DNA from: Turritopsis dohrnii
Taxonomy: Eukaryota > Cnidaria > Hydrozoa > Anthoathecata > Oceaniidae
Assembly (NCBI GenBank): GCA_027922465.2
Contig: BQMF02000043.1
Span: 930,001 to 994,000, forward strand
Direction: 5' to 3'
Length of the DNA: 64,000 bases
The translations under genes were made by a program, and so were the position numbers. The notes beneath the pieces are model-generated. The model saw only the letters and a program-made list of their open reading frames with translations, searched no databases and had not been told where the DNA came from. Below, in pieces: positions 48,997 to 61,600 of the stretch. Each line of letters starts with the position of its first letter. Position 1 is the stretch's first letter.

Positions 48997-49890
48997 TTCA
49001 TTTATTTGTCACAATGGTAGGGTATACATCCCAAAAACTCAAAGCAGATTTAAGCATCAAAAAGCATAAATTAATAATAATATAAACAAAAAAAGAGGCC
49101 ATGGTACAAGGGACAGGTGACTATGCCAGGTAAAGAAAAATTCTTAAGTGCGTTAATCCAATATTCCTAGAAATCGAGAGGCTTGGACGACATGGAGACA
49201 AACACAGTATATATAAAGCAATCAAGATGATGGAAGGAAAATTAAAAAAAAACATTACTCTCGAGCTTAAAATTGTCAGATTTTGGTTGGTAGATGAAAG
49301 GCCTTTTCTTACGCTAAAAAAACTGTAGTAAATAAAGCTTCAATAACGGTATTTAACTGTGAAAGTATAACAAAGTAATCCAATGAAGGTGTTTTCACAA
49401 AAATGATAAAATGTCATATCAACATAACAAATCGATAAAATTCGAATCTGACGATGCCGCCAATTTGTCTTTTTATGACTTGATTGTTCAGTCCAAATAG
49501 CCATAAAGCACGGTTTGCATTTTATACAGCTGCTGTGTCTGCCGGCGCTATCTCTCCGACTGCCAACATCAAGAAAGGGCGGATCAAAACTGGCAATAAA
49601 TTGGCAATAAAATCTGGAAAGATCGTCATCTTCTTGAGTTTGACAATTAAGGGATTTATTGGGAATAAATGCACGTTTAAAGGCGATACTACACACACTA
49701 GCGAGAACCCCAAAGTTTCGTGACTCCAACTTGTAACTGGGGGTCAGTTCATTTACGCACAGTTACGCACAGTGTTGCCTTCACTTACACGGAGGCAAGT
49801 GCATAGTACTCGAAGGTACTTTAACCAGTGGGAAAATATGTCAAGTAATTGAAACTAAAGAGTGAAAAGGAATATCACAATTTGAACATC

Positions 49891-49979
49891 CAACCTCGAA
49901 CCCAGGGTCTCTTGCGTTCGCCAGGGTCTTCTTTGCCGCTATCCGTATCGAGAGGCAAGAGACCCTGGGTTTGAGGTTG
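49891..49979. mobile_element. CAACCTCGAACCCAGGG foldback MITE, copy b
   Basis: About 26-bp inverted ends. TTTGAACATC flanks it at 49881-49890 and 49980-49989, a perfect 10-bp direct repeat. Confidence 0.85.
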
Positions 49980-50332
49980 TTTGAACATCATTACGTTTCA
50001 GATACGACCCTGAATATGGTCTACGCATGCAATTTATGAAGGTTTCCACTAATCGACCAGCAAAGGGTACCGAATGTGATCAAAGATTCAGTTGTTCAAC
50101 AAGTAAGATCAACAACTGAACATCTAAGATAACAGTGTATATATGTGAATATGATACTACTGTAGATTTTTATCCTTGTATAAATATTCGAGAAGTACAG
50201 CCTCGTTTTAAAGATTTTAATTGGTTTTAAATCCCCCACTACAGAATGAAAACCATAAGTAAATTTTTCAGAGCAATAACGATGTAATTAGTAATACAAT
50301 AAAATACATGGAAACGAGGCGAACCTTGTGTG

Positions 50333-50402
50333 CAACCTCGAACCCAGGGTCCCTTGCCTTGTCAATATACGAATAAGGCAAGAGACCCTGGGTTCCAGGT
50401 TG
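50333..50402. mobile_element. CAACCTCGAACCCAGGG foldback MITE, copy c
   Basis: Inverted ends CAACCTCGAACCCAGGGTC and the complement, with a very short loop. Flanking sequence shares only TGTGT. Confidence 0.75.
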
Positions 50403-50701
50403 CATGTGTTATAACAGAAATTGAGGGTTTCCCTCATTCATCTCCATAATATATCGCACAACTACCAAAACGAGATACCAGCATTAAAAATATCTGAATG
50501 AAAAAATAAAAGCGTTTGAACGGAACTGATATTCTCGATAACGCAATGGGGAATGCTTATACAAATCCCACAGCAATTAATTATCGCATTGCCTGATGGT
50601 TATTGCGATAATTTAAAAATTCAGGAAAAGTATATTTCCAATTTGTTTGACGGAAAGACGTTTGCTTAGCCCCTGTGAAGGAGGACATTGAAGTTCAAGT
50701 T

Positions 50702-50824
50702 CCCAGTGGGCAAAATCATCAAAAAGCCACTGTGATGAAGAGCATTTTTATTGAAAAAGTGTGTATATTTCTTTAGAAATGCACTCCTCCTTCGCAGAGA
50801 TTTTCAACAAATTTGCCCGCTGGG
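50702..50824 (+). mobile_element. CCCAGTGGG hairpin MITE, copy 34
   Basis: Intergenic plus-orientation full-length copy close to the family consensus. Confidence 0.88.
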
Positions 50825-50918
50825 TTTTTCTGTATTAAAACCTTTAAGGAGGAAATTGCAAAGGTCTAACTCTTTCCTATTCTATATTACTATTCGTCGT
50901 TCGTATAACTGCTAATAA

Positions 50919-51100
50919 AAGGCCGGTCTCCACTCATCGCGCTACAATTTTTGTTCTTTAATCTTATTGGTCCGTGCTGACGTAACAATCGCGCGACTTG
51001 GAAAAAAAGTAGAACGAAACTCAACTCTGCAGGCGATCTCTCGCATTTAAGAGATTACGTTATGTTTTGGAAAAAGTAGCGCGATGAGTGGAGACCGGCA
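50919..51100. mobile_element. PIF/Harbinger-like GGCCGGTCTCC foldback MITE
   Basis: About 24-bp inverted ends, GGCCGGTCTCCACTCATCGC on the left. Flanked by TAA on both sides (50916-50918 and 51101-51103). Confidence 0.7.
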
Positions 51101-51524
51101 TAAAGAAAGTTCCAGTGGCTACCGTGTACATTTAAATTTGGGCGCTATTTGAAGCTCAAGTAGAGTGGTTCAACCGTTAGAGGTTGAACAACGCTCTTTA
51201 GCATCAATCCCGCCGCGGGTGGTGGGCGTATGATAAACAACCTGCACGTTTGAATAGACAAGGGTGTATGTATTATGGTACCGCACAACCTCTGCTCATA
51301 ATTTACATAACAAAACTAAGAAATATCAAAAAAACTATTTACAGCTGTTAAAGGTTGGTTTTCACTAGGCAGGTATTAGTGTTTGCCTAAAATTTAATTA
51401 ATTAAAATCTAAAGAGGGGCACCAAAAATACAGCGTCACCATGAGAGTGCTGTTATAATTTGTGGTGAGGAATCATTAGATTTTCCCGGAGTTTGCACAA
51501 GCTCCTTTTACATGTATTGTATTA

Positions 51525-51619
51525 TCCAAGCCGTTGTTAAAAAGTCACTGTGAAGGAGAGCACATATTCAATGTAGATGCTCTTCGTCGTAGTGACTTTT
51601 GACGATTTTGCCTACTGGG
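51525..51619 (-). mobile_element. CCCAGTGGG hairpin MITE, copy 35, internally deleted
   Basis: About 95 bp; both arms are present but the centre is shortened. Confidence 0.7.
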
Positions 51620-52446
51620 ATTCGACATAGTCAATGCGACACGCAGAAAGATTAGGTACTTCATGCGTATCTGAGTGCCTTGGGTTTTCTCAAGTCTACA
51701 TTTATAAGTCAATAACGCTTAGTGAAAACCAAGCTTTAGTCGTACATGAAAGCTGAAACTGAAACTAAAAAATATCAGCAAATAAAAAAATAGAGAGTAG
51801 ACAAAACTTCAATTTGAAACCGAGGCTGCTAAGTAAGTTTCTCTCCTTTTCACCGATGTTGAAACATCTCCCTCGCAAACTTACACATCTACTCAGCTTA
51901 GGTCGCGGTGAAAAGCTTTAGATTTATTTAAGTACGTGAGGGTAAATTTCAGGAGCTTATAGATTATTTTAAGTAAATTTAAGTGAAGTTCCGTAGGATA
52001 GAGACAAGCGGTTTAAATTCCATACCTACTTTGGCCACCTAACTTCGTACTTAATAAACGAGCCCAATAAGTTAGATTATCGACAGAATTTAATTATTTA
52101 TTTATTCATCTACCACCAGTCTCAAACCAAGTAACGCTTCGATGAAAACTCGCAAAACAATCGTTTGAAGAGGACGTAAAGCCAAGTATATAGACCGGGC
52201 GTAAAGCCTCGTTATATTTGACGTCACTTTTTTAGCTTTACTTGTTTGAATCTGGTAGTTCCATGTTCACTCATACCTTAACAAAATGTTTGAAATGAAG
52301 TCAAAATATCATTAATAAAGTTAAAAAAGAATTTATATATATCTATTATTTAACTATCTACTCACACTATTCTCAACGGAATTTTTTTTTGTATTATATA
52401 TATTAGCGTACATCATACGTCATACGATTAAAAGACGTGCGTCTTA
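51620..52446. other. Intergenic region 3' of the guanylyl cyclase
   Basis: No gene or named repeat recognised. Confidence 0.4.
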
Positions 52447-52605
52447 TTACCGTCGACGGACATTTTTCTTTTTACGAGACCATGGACAATGCCGCAAAGC
52501 TCCATTCTTTGATTCTGTTGCGTCGAAACTATAAACCGGCGTAATGGGTGTGTCCGGTGGGCGGTTTCTGTGAGGGCGTATGGGATGGTTCGGATTTGGA
52601 GACAT
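52447..52605 (-). other. Open 52-codon stretch downstream of cyclase stop
   Basis: A reading frame starting MSPNPNHPIRPHRNRPPDTP and ending KKKNVRRR-stop. It is in frame with the upstream cyclase but separated from it by TAG, TGA and TAG within 33 bases. Its proline/arginine-rich content and higher GC than the surroundings make it look coding. It could be an alternative last exon (acceptor TTTGATAG at about 52620), a former C-terminal tail, or chance. Confidence 0.3.
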
Positions 52606-52635
52606 GCTTTTGTAACCCTATCAAATACGGCATGG

Positions 52636-55600
52636 CTACTTGAATGAATGCTCTTCTAAACTGGCGGCATCCCTGAGATCTGGTAACGGCTTTGTAAAGC
52701 CGTCATAGCCGGCTAAAAAGAATGTGACGATGGTGCCTTTACCCTGCAAAATAAAATTCAAAATATGGCATTTAAATGACGTTATCCATATATGACGTCA
52801 TCTTTGAAAACGTACCGCAATAACAATGCTTAAAAACGCTCTATTCTATCTTTTCTTAAAGTTTCTCCGTGGACACAAAAAAACCGTCTGCCGCGCGAAA
52901 GAATCGACTAGTGCAAATACCGTCTGCCGGCGGCATATTTTGACGTCAGTAACTACTAAGCTATAAAATCTTTACTTACCTTCATGGAAACAGGTCCTCG
53001 TTCAACAAGATGATATCCTCCTAATTCCGACAATACTTGGTGACACTCCGGACTGACGTGTACCCGTAACGCTGGATAAAGTAATTATTACGAGATTATT
53101 ATGTATACACTACAACGGAGGGTGGGAGTGCAGTTACTTAATAATCATTATAATCTTTCTTGTTAAAATTCTCTTTTTTTCGTTTGAAACAGCGAGGCAG
53201 ATAAAATCTCCTCACTTTATCCAGACAGAAAGAACAAACTTTTTTACCACAAACTTTAACGATTTGCATTATGTACACATATCTTGAGCTTTATTTAAAA
53301 GTAATTTCGTGTAAGAAAAACACGAGGGTTTGACATGATACAGGCGAATTTAGAGTTCAATCAAGTTGAGAAGTAAGAAGTGTCAAGAAAATTAGCCATT
53401 GAATAGAGTCCATTGCAGATCACTGTGAGCGTTTTAGTCAAAAATTGAAAAACTGATTATAATACATAATACGATGTCAAAAAATCACTGCGAGGAAGAG
53501 CATTTTCATTAAAATAGTGTATATACTTCTATAGAAATGTACTCCTCCGCAGAGATTTTTCAACAAATTTGCCTGGTGGGTTGCTAAATAAAGCTTTAGT
53601 CAAAAGCTGAAAACTGATTATAATATATTGCTCTTCGCCGCTCTTTCTGCTCTCCTCCACTATATCTTACTGAAAACAAACAAAACAGTTTAAGTTATTA
53701 CCCAGTCCACTAGATTCCATTCTAGACGCATAATTAACAGTATCTCCAAAGAGACAGTATCTAGGCATCTTCAACCCGACCACACCAGCAACGGCCGGCC
53801 CTAAAGTGTCATATAAAAGAATAACCGTCAAAGTTTTTTTAAGATAAGTAAAATTTAGTTGTTACAAAATCGGATTTCCTTTTGGTATACGGATTAATCA
53901 GTTATCGAAAGCAGAAAAGAGGAGATATGGAAACGAAGATGCAAGAATATGAAAACGACGCCATAGCAGTTTTTGCTCCGTTCACTTTCTTTCCGATAGA
54001 TCATAACAATGAGTTCATGGAGAGGAATTGCTCCAAAGTCCGTTGATCACGTGGTGCTTTTTGTTTGTTTACTTTTGATCGTCACAAAAATTCACAAAAA
54101 TTCACAAAAAAGTCAATAGATTACGTCATCCAAATCAAAATGTTACCTCAATACGTCGCAAATATCAAATTTTTAATCACGCTTGTTGAAAAACTTAATG
54201 AAGAGTTCTAACCATAATATTTCTTTCTTGGTGCTTTAGATATTAATAAGTTATTTGGGCGTTATTTACTATGATAAGGCGTAAGGGCGCTTTTTTATCA
54301 TATGGGCGTTTTACCTGAATGGATACCAATCCGCAACTGTAGCTTAGCCTCTGGTTTGTGTCTTACTTTGAAGGTGGTTGTAGCACTAAGCAAATCCAAC
54401 GACATTCGAGCGATTTCTCCGGCATGACGGTTTCCATTGCGTTCCGGCAGACCAGAAACGACCATGTAGGCGTCGCCAATGGTTTCGACCTAATTGATAA
54501 TAGGAGATACTCTTTTAAATCTTTAACCAAGTTAATTTGAGCTTTTGAGTTAATTTGAACTTTTACTGTTATAAACGAAATGACAAGTAAATTCTCCTAA
54601 CATTATGAAAAATAATAATAGATTATAAGTAAATTCTCCTTACCTTATAAACATGATGCTGGTCTACAATCTGATCAAAACATGTATACAAATCATTAAG
54701 CAAATCCACAACCTGAATAAAACAAATAAAATGAAAACACGTTCCTTATGTAAAGGAGATAACAAAGCAAAACACGTTCCTTATGTAACGGAGATAACAA
54801 AGCAAAACAATGAGAGTGTGTAAAAGAGGAGAAGTGCTTCAAGTAACGCCCAAATGACCCTTCAACAGTGGTCTAAAGCAAGGGCGTCTTGAAAAAATAT
54901 GGCGCTTGAAAATAGCGCCCAAACTGACCTGCAACGGTGTACTTTCAGCCGCCAATTTCGTAAATCCCACGATGTCACTGAAAAATATGGTGACCATGTC
55001 GAACGATTCTGCTCGCACTGTGTCACCATGTTTCAGTTGTTCTGCAACAGATCTGTGGAGGAGAATCGAAGCAAGTTAGGATGAAGCGAAGCAGATGATA
55101 GAATCGCAAGAAAAAAGCTGGTCTTAGGGAAAACATCGTCATCGGGAAAAAAATGAAGATAGAATTGAAGACGTCTGCCATATTGGAATCTATTACCTTG
55201 GCAACATTCTGTATAAAAGTTCGTCGGTTTTTGCTTTTTCTTCTTCTAACTGTTTTGTGCGGTCCGCAACCAGTTCTTCAAGGTGGTCGGTGTATTTCTC
55301 CATCATATGGATCATGTTATCAACAATATTGATGTTTCTATGGGAACAGAACGAAAGCAAACTAATAGTTTGATACACATCAAGACTTTCTTACTCAACT
55401 GCTTGTGGTTGGTTACCCAGTGGGCAAAGATGTCAAAAAGTCACTGTGACGAAGAGCATTTCCATTGAAATAGTGCATATAATTCCATAGAAATGTACTC
55501 TTCCGCAGCGATTTTTCAAAAAGTTTGCACAGTCTCTTAGTTACTTTTTTTGCAAAAAAAGTTTTTCAATGACTGTTCTGTTTTCTATCAATTGGCAATG

Positions 55601-58600
55601 TTATCCAGATAAGAAGAACACAATAATGATTTTTGTTTCCTAGAATCATCAAATTGAATTATTGAGCATGATTACAAACCAGCAAAAAATTTAACTTGAA
55701 GTTTAGTTGTTTTTGTTTTTATCGATCCCTTTTTCTCCCCCATTTGTTATTTAGGAAGGAGGTGATTAACAATTTGATCATAACTGGTGATGCACCAGAC
55801 CAAACTCAGATTACATAAACAGTTAATGAAACCTAGTGGGCAAATTTGTGGAAAAGTCACTGCGAAGGAGTGCATTTCTTTAGAAATATGTACACTATTT
55901 CAATAAAAATGCTCTTCATCGCAGTGATTTTTTGACGATTTTGCCTGCTGGGAAGCTATCTTATTATGATACTTGAGAATGACTTCAACTAAACTTGTTT
56001 TTTATGCTTAGTAGCATATCCTTATGCAATGGCCAAATCAGATCTTGACTAAGCTCAGAAACACTCACTTCCCACCATTAAGTTTCTTCAACATTTTCTG
56101 TACATCATCGAACTTCGGACGATTGTGAGGTAATTCTTCTAGGCACTGTCTCATCATTGATCGATATTCAGGTTGTCCAACATCCTCAGAAACCTTTGGA
56201 CGAAACTTTGGTGTCAAACCTTTTTTAACTCTGGTCACGATTTCTGAAGAAAAGTTTTTAAGAAAATGCTAATAATCTCGAGATGATTACAACCACTAAT
56301 TTAGAGTCTATTGGAAATTAGAAAAGCTAGTCTAATCTTAGGACCATTTTTCTTATAATTGTGCAATATACAATTTCGAAGTTCCAGTTATATAATTATC
56401 AAACATACTGATAAGTATACAAATCCAGTGGGTACATTTGTTAAAAAAAATCTCTGTGAAGGAGTGCATTTATATAGAAGGATACACCCGATTTCCATAA
56501 AAATGCTCTTTGTCAGAGTGACTTTTTGGTGATTTTGACCATCGGGATTTTTGATATACTTTCAGATATTAATCTTTTTGTTTTTCTCTTGGTGATGCTA
56601 GAAACCAGATACTGAATTGTCTTTGTTTATAGAATGAATTTGTGACCGGTACTGACCACATGACTCAGTCCCAGCAAGCAAAATGTCACTGCGATGAAGG
56701 GCATTTTCATTGTAATAGTTTGTATGTTTCAATGGAAATGTACTCCTACGCTGTGACTTTATTTGTTGTTTAACTTGTTTTTAAAATTTCTTGAAAGGAA
56801 ACCTGCAAAACAGAGCCAAGACAGAGATCAACGTTATCCAAGTACTCCTTGCAAAAACATCCTCAAAACTACAGTGCTTTCACTGAATTGTCCTTTTCAG
56901 AGAATAGTGACCCTCAAATCAAAGCCAACTTTTTGAAATTAATCAATCATAAAGAAAGTATTAGTCCACTGAATGTTAAGTGTTGGTCCACATAATCTAA
57001 CATAGGAAGTTGGAAACCACTAGAATAGATTGGGCAGAAAAAACGGTCATACCTTTAGCAGACATTGAGGCGTACATACAGTAAGGATAACCTCTCAGTA
57101 GGATTTCTTGTAGGATGATGCCATAACTGTAAACATCGCCTTCCTTTGATCTTGGGAATTTTGGATTTTCAATATGTTCCGGAGCAATCCAGAGCAAAGC
57201 TAAACAAAGTTTTCATAGAAAAATGAATGAGATTGATTTCACTTGAGCTTATTTCTGAAGACATTCTATACATTGTATGTTGGATTTTAGATTTTCAGTA
57301 TTGATGTTGTATCAATTCCAAAAATGCATTCAACATAAAACTATTTAGTGTGTGTCCTTTCAATAATTAGGAGTTATAATTATAGTAAAATAAGATCACT
57401 TTGCATTGATAATGGTGTAAGACACTGAAAAACTTTGGTTATTTTATAAAATAATATGTTTTTACTATAACTTAACTATGGCGTTGTTTTTTACAATTAT
57501 TAGGAGCTCATATTCTTCTGGTTTTCTAACACTTCGGCCAAACATATTTCTTTGTAAACTTTTCTTAAAAAATTGAAGTGCTTTCCTTCAGTTGTGATGT
57601 CGTGGCAACCGGGAGAATCCCAGCAGGCAAAATTGTCAAAAAATCACTGCGACAGAGAGCACTTTTATTGAAATTGTGTGTATGTTTCTATAAACATGCA
57701 CTCCATCACAGAGATTTTTTAACAGATGTGCCGGCTGGGATGTTCTCTCTTTTATTTGGATTTATTTTGACTGATAGATTTGTTAACCAAAAGAATAGAG
57801 AAGATGGAACAACATTAATGAAAACCATGTTGGATCCCCAAAAATTATAGTTTTGTGTATTCATGATGAGCTGAATGAAACAATAGGAATTTTCAGTGGT
57901 ATTGAGTATCACCCAGTGGGCAAATTAGTTGGAAAATCACTGCAGAGGAGTACATTTCTATAGAGGTGTATGCATTATTTCAATGCAAATGCTCTTCGAT
58001 GCAGTGACTTTTCGACGATTTGGCACACCGTGCATTATCAATATAATGTTTATTCTCTTTAAGTGAACTAAGTTTTGAGTGGATTTGTTTCCATACTTTC
58101 AAACATAATCAAACCAGTGCAAACTATAGAAAAGGGGATGAAAGCAAATCAAATCTGGGCATTAACAGAGGACATAGAACGCTGATATAACTTCTATACC
58201 ATAATAACTTCACTGAAATAAGTAAACATGTTGTATTTATAGAAAAAACTTGTCACTTACAATTCCAGTACTGCTCATCACCTGCCTCTAAATCCTTTTC
58301 TTGGCCTTCTTTAAACTTGAACAGTCCGATGTCAGTGATTTTGCATACAAACCGACTATCAATAACACAATTTGTAGATCTCAAGCTACCGTGAACACCG
58401 ATTGGTGTGTTACACAACAGATAATGCATTCCCTGTGAAAACAAAAACAAAAATGATGAGATTTTTGCAACCAGGGTTTCTTTTTTTTATATATATATAC
58501 GGTGGCGAAGAATATCTGTATATCAAAAAGGCAAGAAATCCTGGGTACGAGGTTGAGATTTTGGGGATGCTACACGATTTCAACATTCACATTATCAGAT

Positions 58601-61600
58601 CAAAAAACAGTACGCCATTGCATTTGTGCACTTCTTTTTCAATTTCAATCATATAAATACTGGTAGCAAGTTCATGAATTATCCTTTCTCATCATGGAAC
58701 ATTAGCAATAAAAGATAAAAATTAAATTATGTGTATATATATATAGCTAGGAGTTGCTAAAATCCATTACATGAAAACTTTTGGGCAACATTTTGTAACG
58801 ATAAGAGGTCACAAAATCTAATATGGGAAGTCAAAAATCAAACATGAATTAGGAAGAAAAAACAATGCTGTTCAATCATAAACAGTAAGTCTACCATGGA
58901 GAGATTGTCCAAAAACCTCAAATCGTTATATTAGAAGACAAGAATGATTTTTGTTTCAAATGATAGAAAATGATATTGTCACTTTGGTAGACAAAACAAA
59001 ACAATGGTGGTTTTATCTGTTTAAAAAGAAAATTGCTTTGTGGCATAACAGTAAACTTGCCATTCAAATTCAATTTTGCCATTCAATTTGAATTGCAATT
59101 GAATCCTACACAACTCATTCTTGCTCAAATACTTTGTGTTCAAATGTCAATAGATGGATTTCTTGTTTATATTTTTAATGAAAGACCATATAAAGTTTTG
59201 CTCAGAACCTCATAAAAGTTTAAAGCCTTAATAGCTAGTGAACCTGTGGCTGTAAGAGATCGGGTTACAGATTTTCTTCTTGTTACAAAAAACATTTATT
59301 TTAAGGCCGGTTTTCAGTTCATTCGCTGTGATCGAAGGAATGAGTGATCTGATTTTTGATTGGCTGACGCAATCTCATTCGCCTGGTATCTCAAATCATT
59401 TCAACTACTGAGCGAATGAAAAAGCTGTTCGCTCAGTCGCGCGATCACAGTGATTGAACTGAAAACCGGCCTTTAGATAAGTACCTGAGAATACATGAAA
59501 CAAATTGCACAAACTACCCTTCAAGCAAATTCTAGCTGATTTTTTTTACAGCTAACTTGTTTCTAAGCAACTGAACATGGTTGAAAACTTATTAAGAACT
59601 TCAGTTCTGTGAAGGTTATGAACGCAAGCAAGTACAGAAATATGATCATTTCCAAAGAACCCTCATGATCATTAAATAATAAGGCTGAGCACATGCTTAA
59701 GTGAATGGTTAGTTTTTTTCCCAATTTCTGCTTATGTAGCAATATAATAATATAACTAGCCACCAAGACGACGTCGCTCGCCGCCCAGGTTCAGCCTGTG
59801 TTGTGTCACCTCCCAAAGAGTTCACGAAAAATGGAATTAAGGAATTGACAATAGAAAGCGTTACCATCTTGTAGAGCATAAAATTCTGAGCGAGAAAATG
59901 TATGGGATCAATGTCTATGACGCACCGTTACGGAGATATCGTCGATCAAAGATTTTGATGACGTCACACACCCTTCGCAAAAAAAATTTGGCCTAAATTT
60001 TTTCGTCACCCCATAACCTGTATCGCGGACCCCCAAAAACGTCAGTTATCCCTTTTGGTTACTGAGATAATTTTCCCTAAACGTCGCATTCGATTAGGGT
60101 CTCAATACAATGGTTTCACACTGACGTCGCACACAAGAAGAGAAATAATTTATGTGTGATCTTACATTGCTGACTCTCTTTCGCAGTTCACATCTACCAT
60201 TTTGCGTGACTTACAAACAAACAAACAGACAGGATTTGCACACGCCGTTCTCAAACTTAAAACCCTATTAAAAATGTTTACCAGGGATACTACAGCCATT
60301 CTGACACCAACAAACGAGCAATCATTGATCACTAGGAAGATCCGCATGATCATCTACTAGGTACTCACCCGTGCGATGTCTGATGCTATTGAGATTTGAA
60401 ACATCCAATCGAGTTTGATATCTTCGTTATAAAGCACATCCTGTTAACAGATTAATGAAAAGGTTTACATTGTAATTCTTTGAGAATGGAATGAATATAG
60501 ATCCTAGCAGTGTTCAGAAATCACACGTCTCTCTGTAAATACAAATCATGCTGTGTTTACACTAGGAAGAATGTTCTGCACATTTCCTTCGTGTGATTTC
60601 AATAAAGTTATTTTGATTGGTTTGCAAAATATCCAATGATGGAGAAACTTTAACTTGATCCTACTTTAAAAGGAATAGGCAGTAATCATGAATCCCTCCT
60701 CATCCAGGTCTCATTTTTGTAAGTAAGTAACCGAGAGTTTTTAGTCCTTGTGCTTCCACCCACAATGGTTGGTTCTTTTGCCTGCCGACTTGCAACTAGT
60801 AGTTGACTTACCGCCAGAGATACGTATAGCATTGCTCTAACTTGCCCAAAGGTCAGTGTGCAGTCAGTGGATGGCTCCTAATGAGCTGATACACTGCTTT
60901 TAAAGCGCATCAAAGTGGAGTATCAAGATACGACATAACTGGACTCGAACACAGGTCGCAGTGGTCGTACTCAAAGGTACTAACCACTACATCATCACTG
61001 TACAAAATAAGTCTGAAACTCAATATGATTTTTTATGAAAAATAAACCAACTTTACTATTCCTTACAAAGAATGACTTTGTCAGAACAGAGGTGGATGTT
61101 CTCTCCTGACATACCCCTTCCAAATTTGGAGATTACGGAAATATCATGCCTTGTTCTTTTAAACAAGCTTTAAGCAGAGTTTCACATTAAGAAGGGTTTC
61201 TCAGCTTAAAATGCAATACCTGTAAACTGCCTTTGTTACAATACTGTGTTAAGATGCATATGTGCGGGTTATCAATGCATGCACCAACAAACATGTTGAC
61301 ATTTTGATGTTGAACTTCACAAACTTCTTTCAGTTCAAGAAGAATATCCCTGGTGAGTGTAACGGAGTCCTTTTTCAGTTCCTTGACTGCGACGTAGTTT
61401 CCCTAAAATTAGTAAAAAGAACTCTAATAATGGCCTCTTGCTTGTGAGGTCAAATATACAGCACAGCAACAAATTTTTAGGCTTCTCATTATTCTTTACC
61501 AAATTAAACTATATGATCTAAACTTACAAACAGAAAATACTTTTGAACTAGCATAGTAAGAACCTTTTCTTTAATCTTGCTTTACTGTGAGCGAAAACAA

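Noticed and set aside
49340..49729. 129-codon open frame on the minus strand, with a 79-codon frame on the plus strand
   Set aside because: No recognisable domain, the two overlap on opposite strands, and no supporting splice sites or neighbours.
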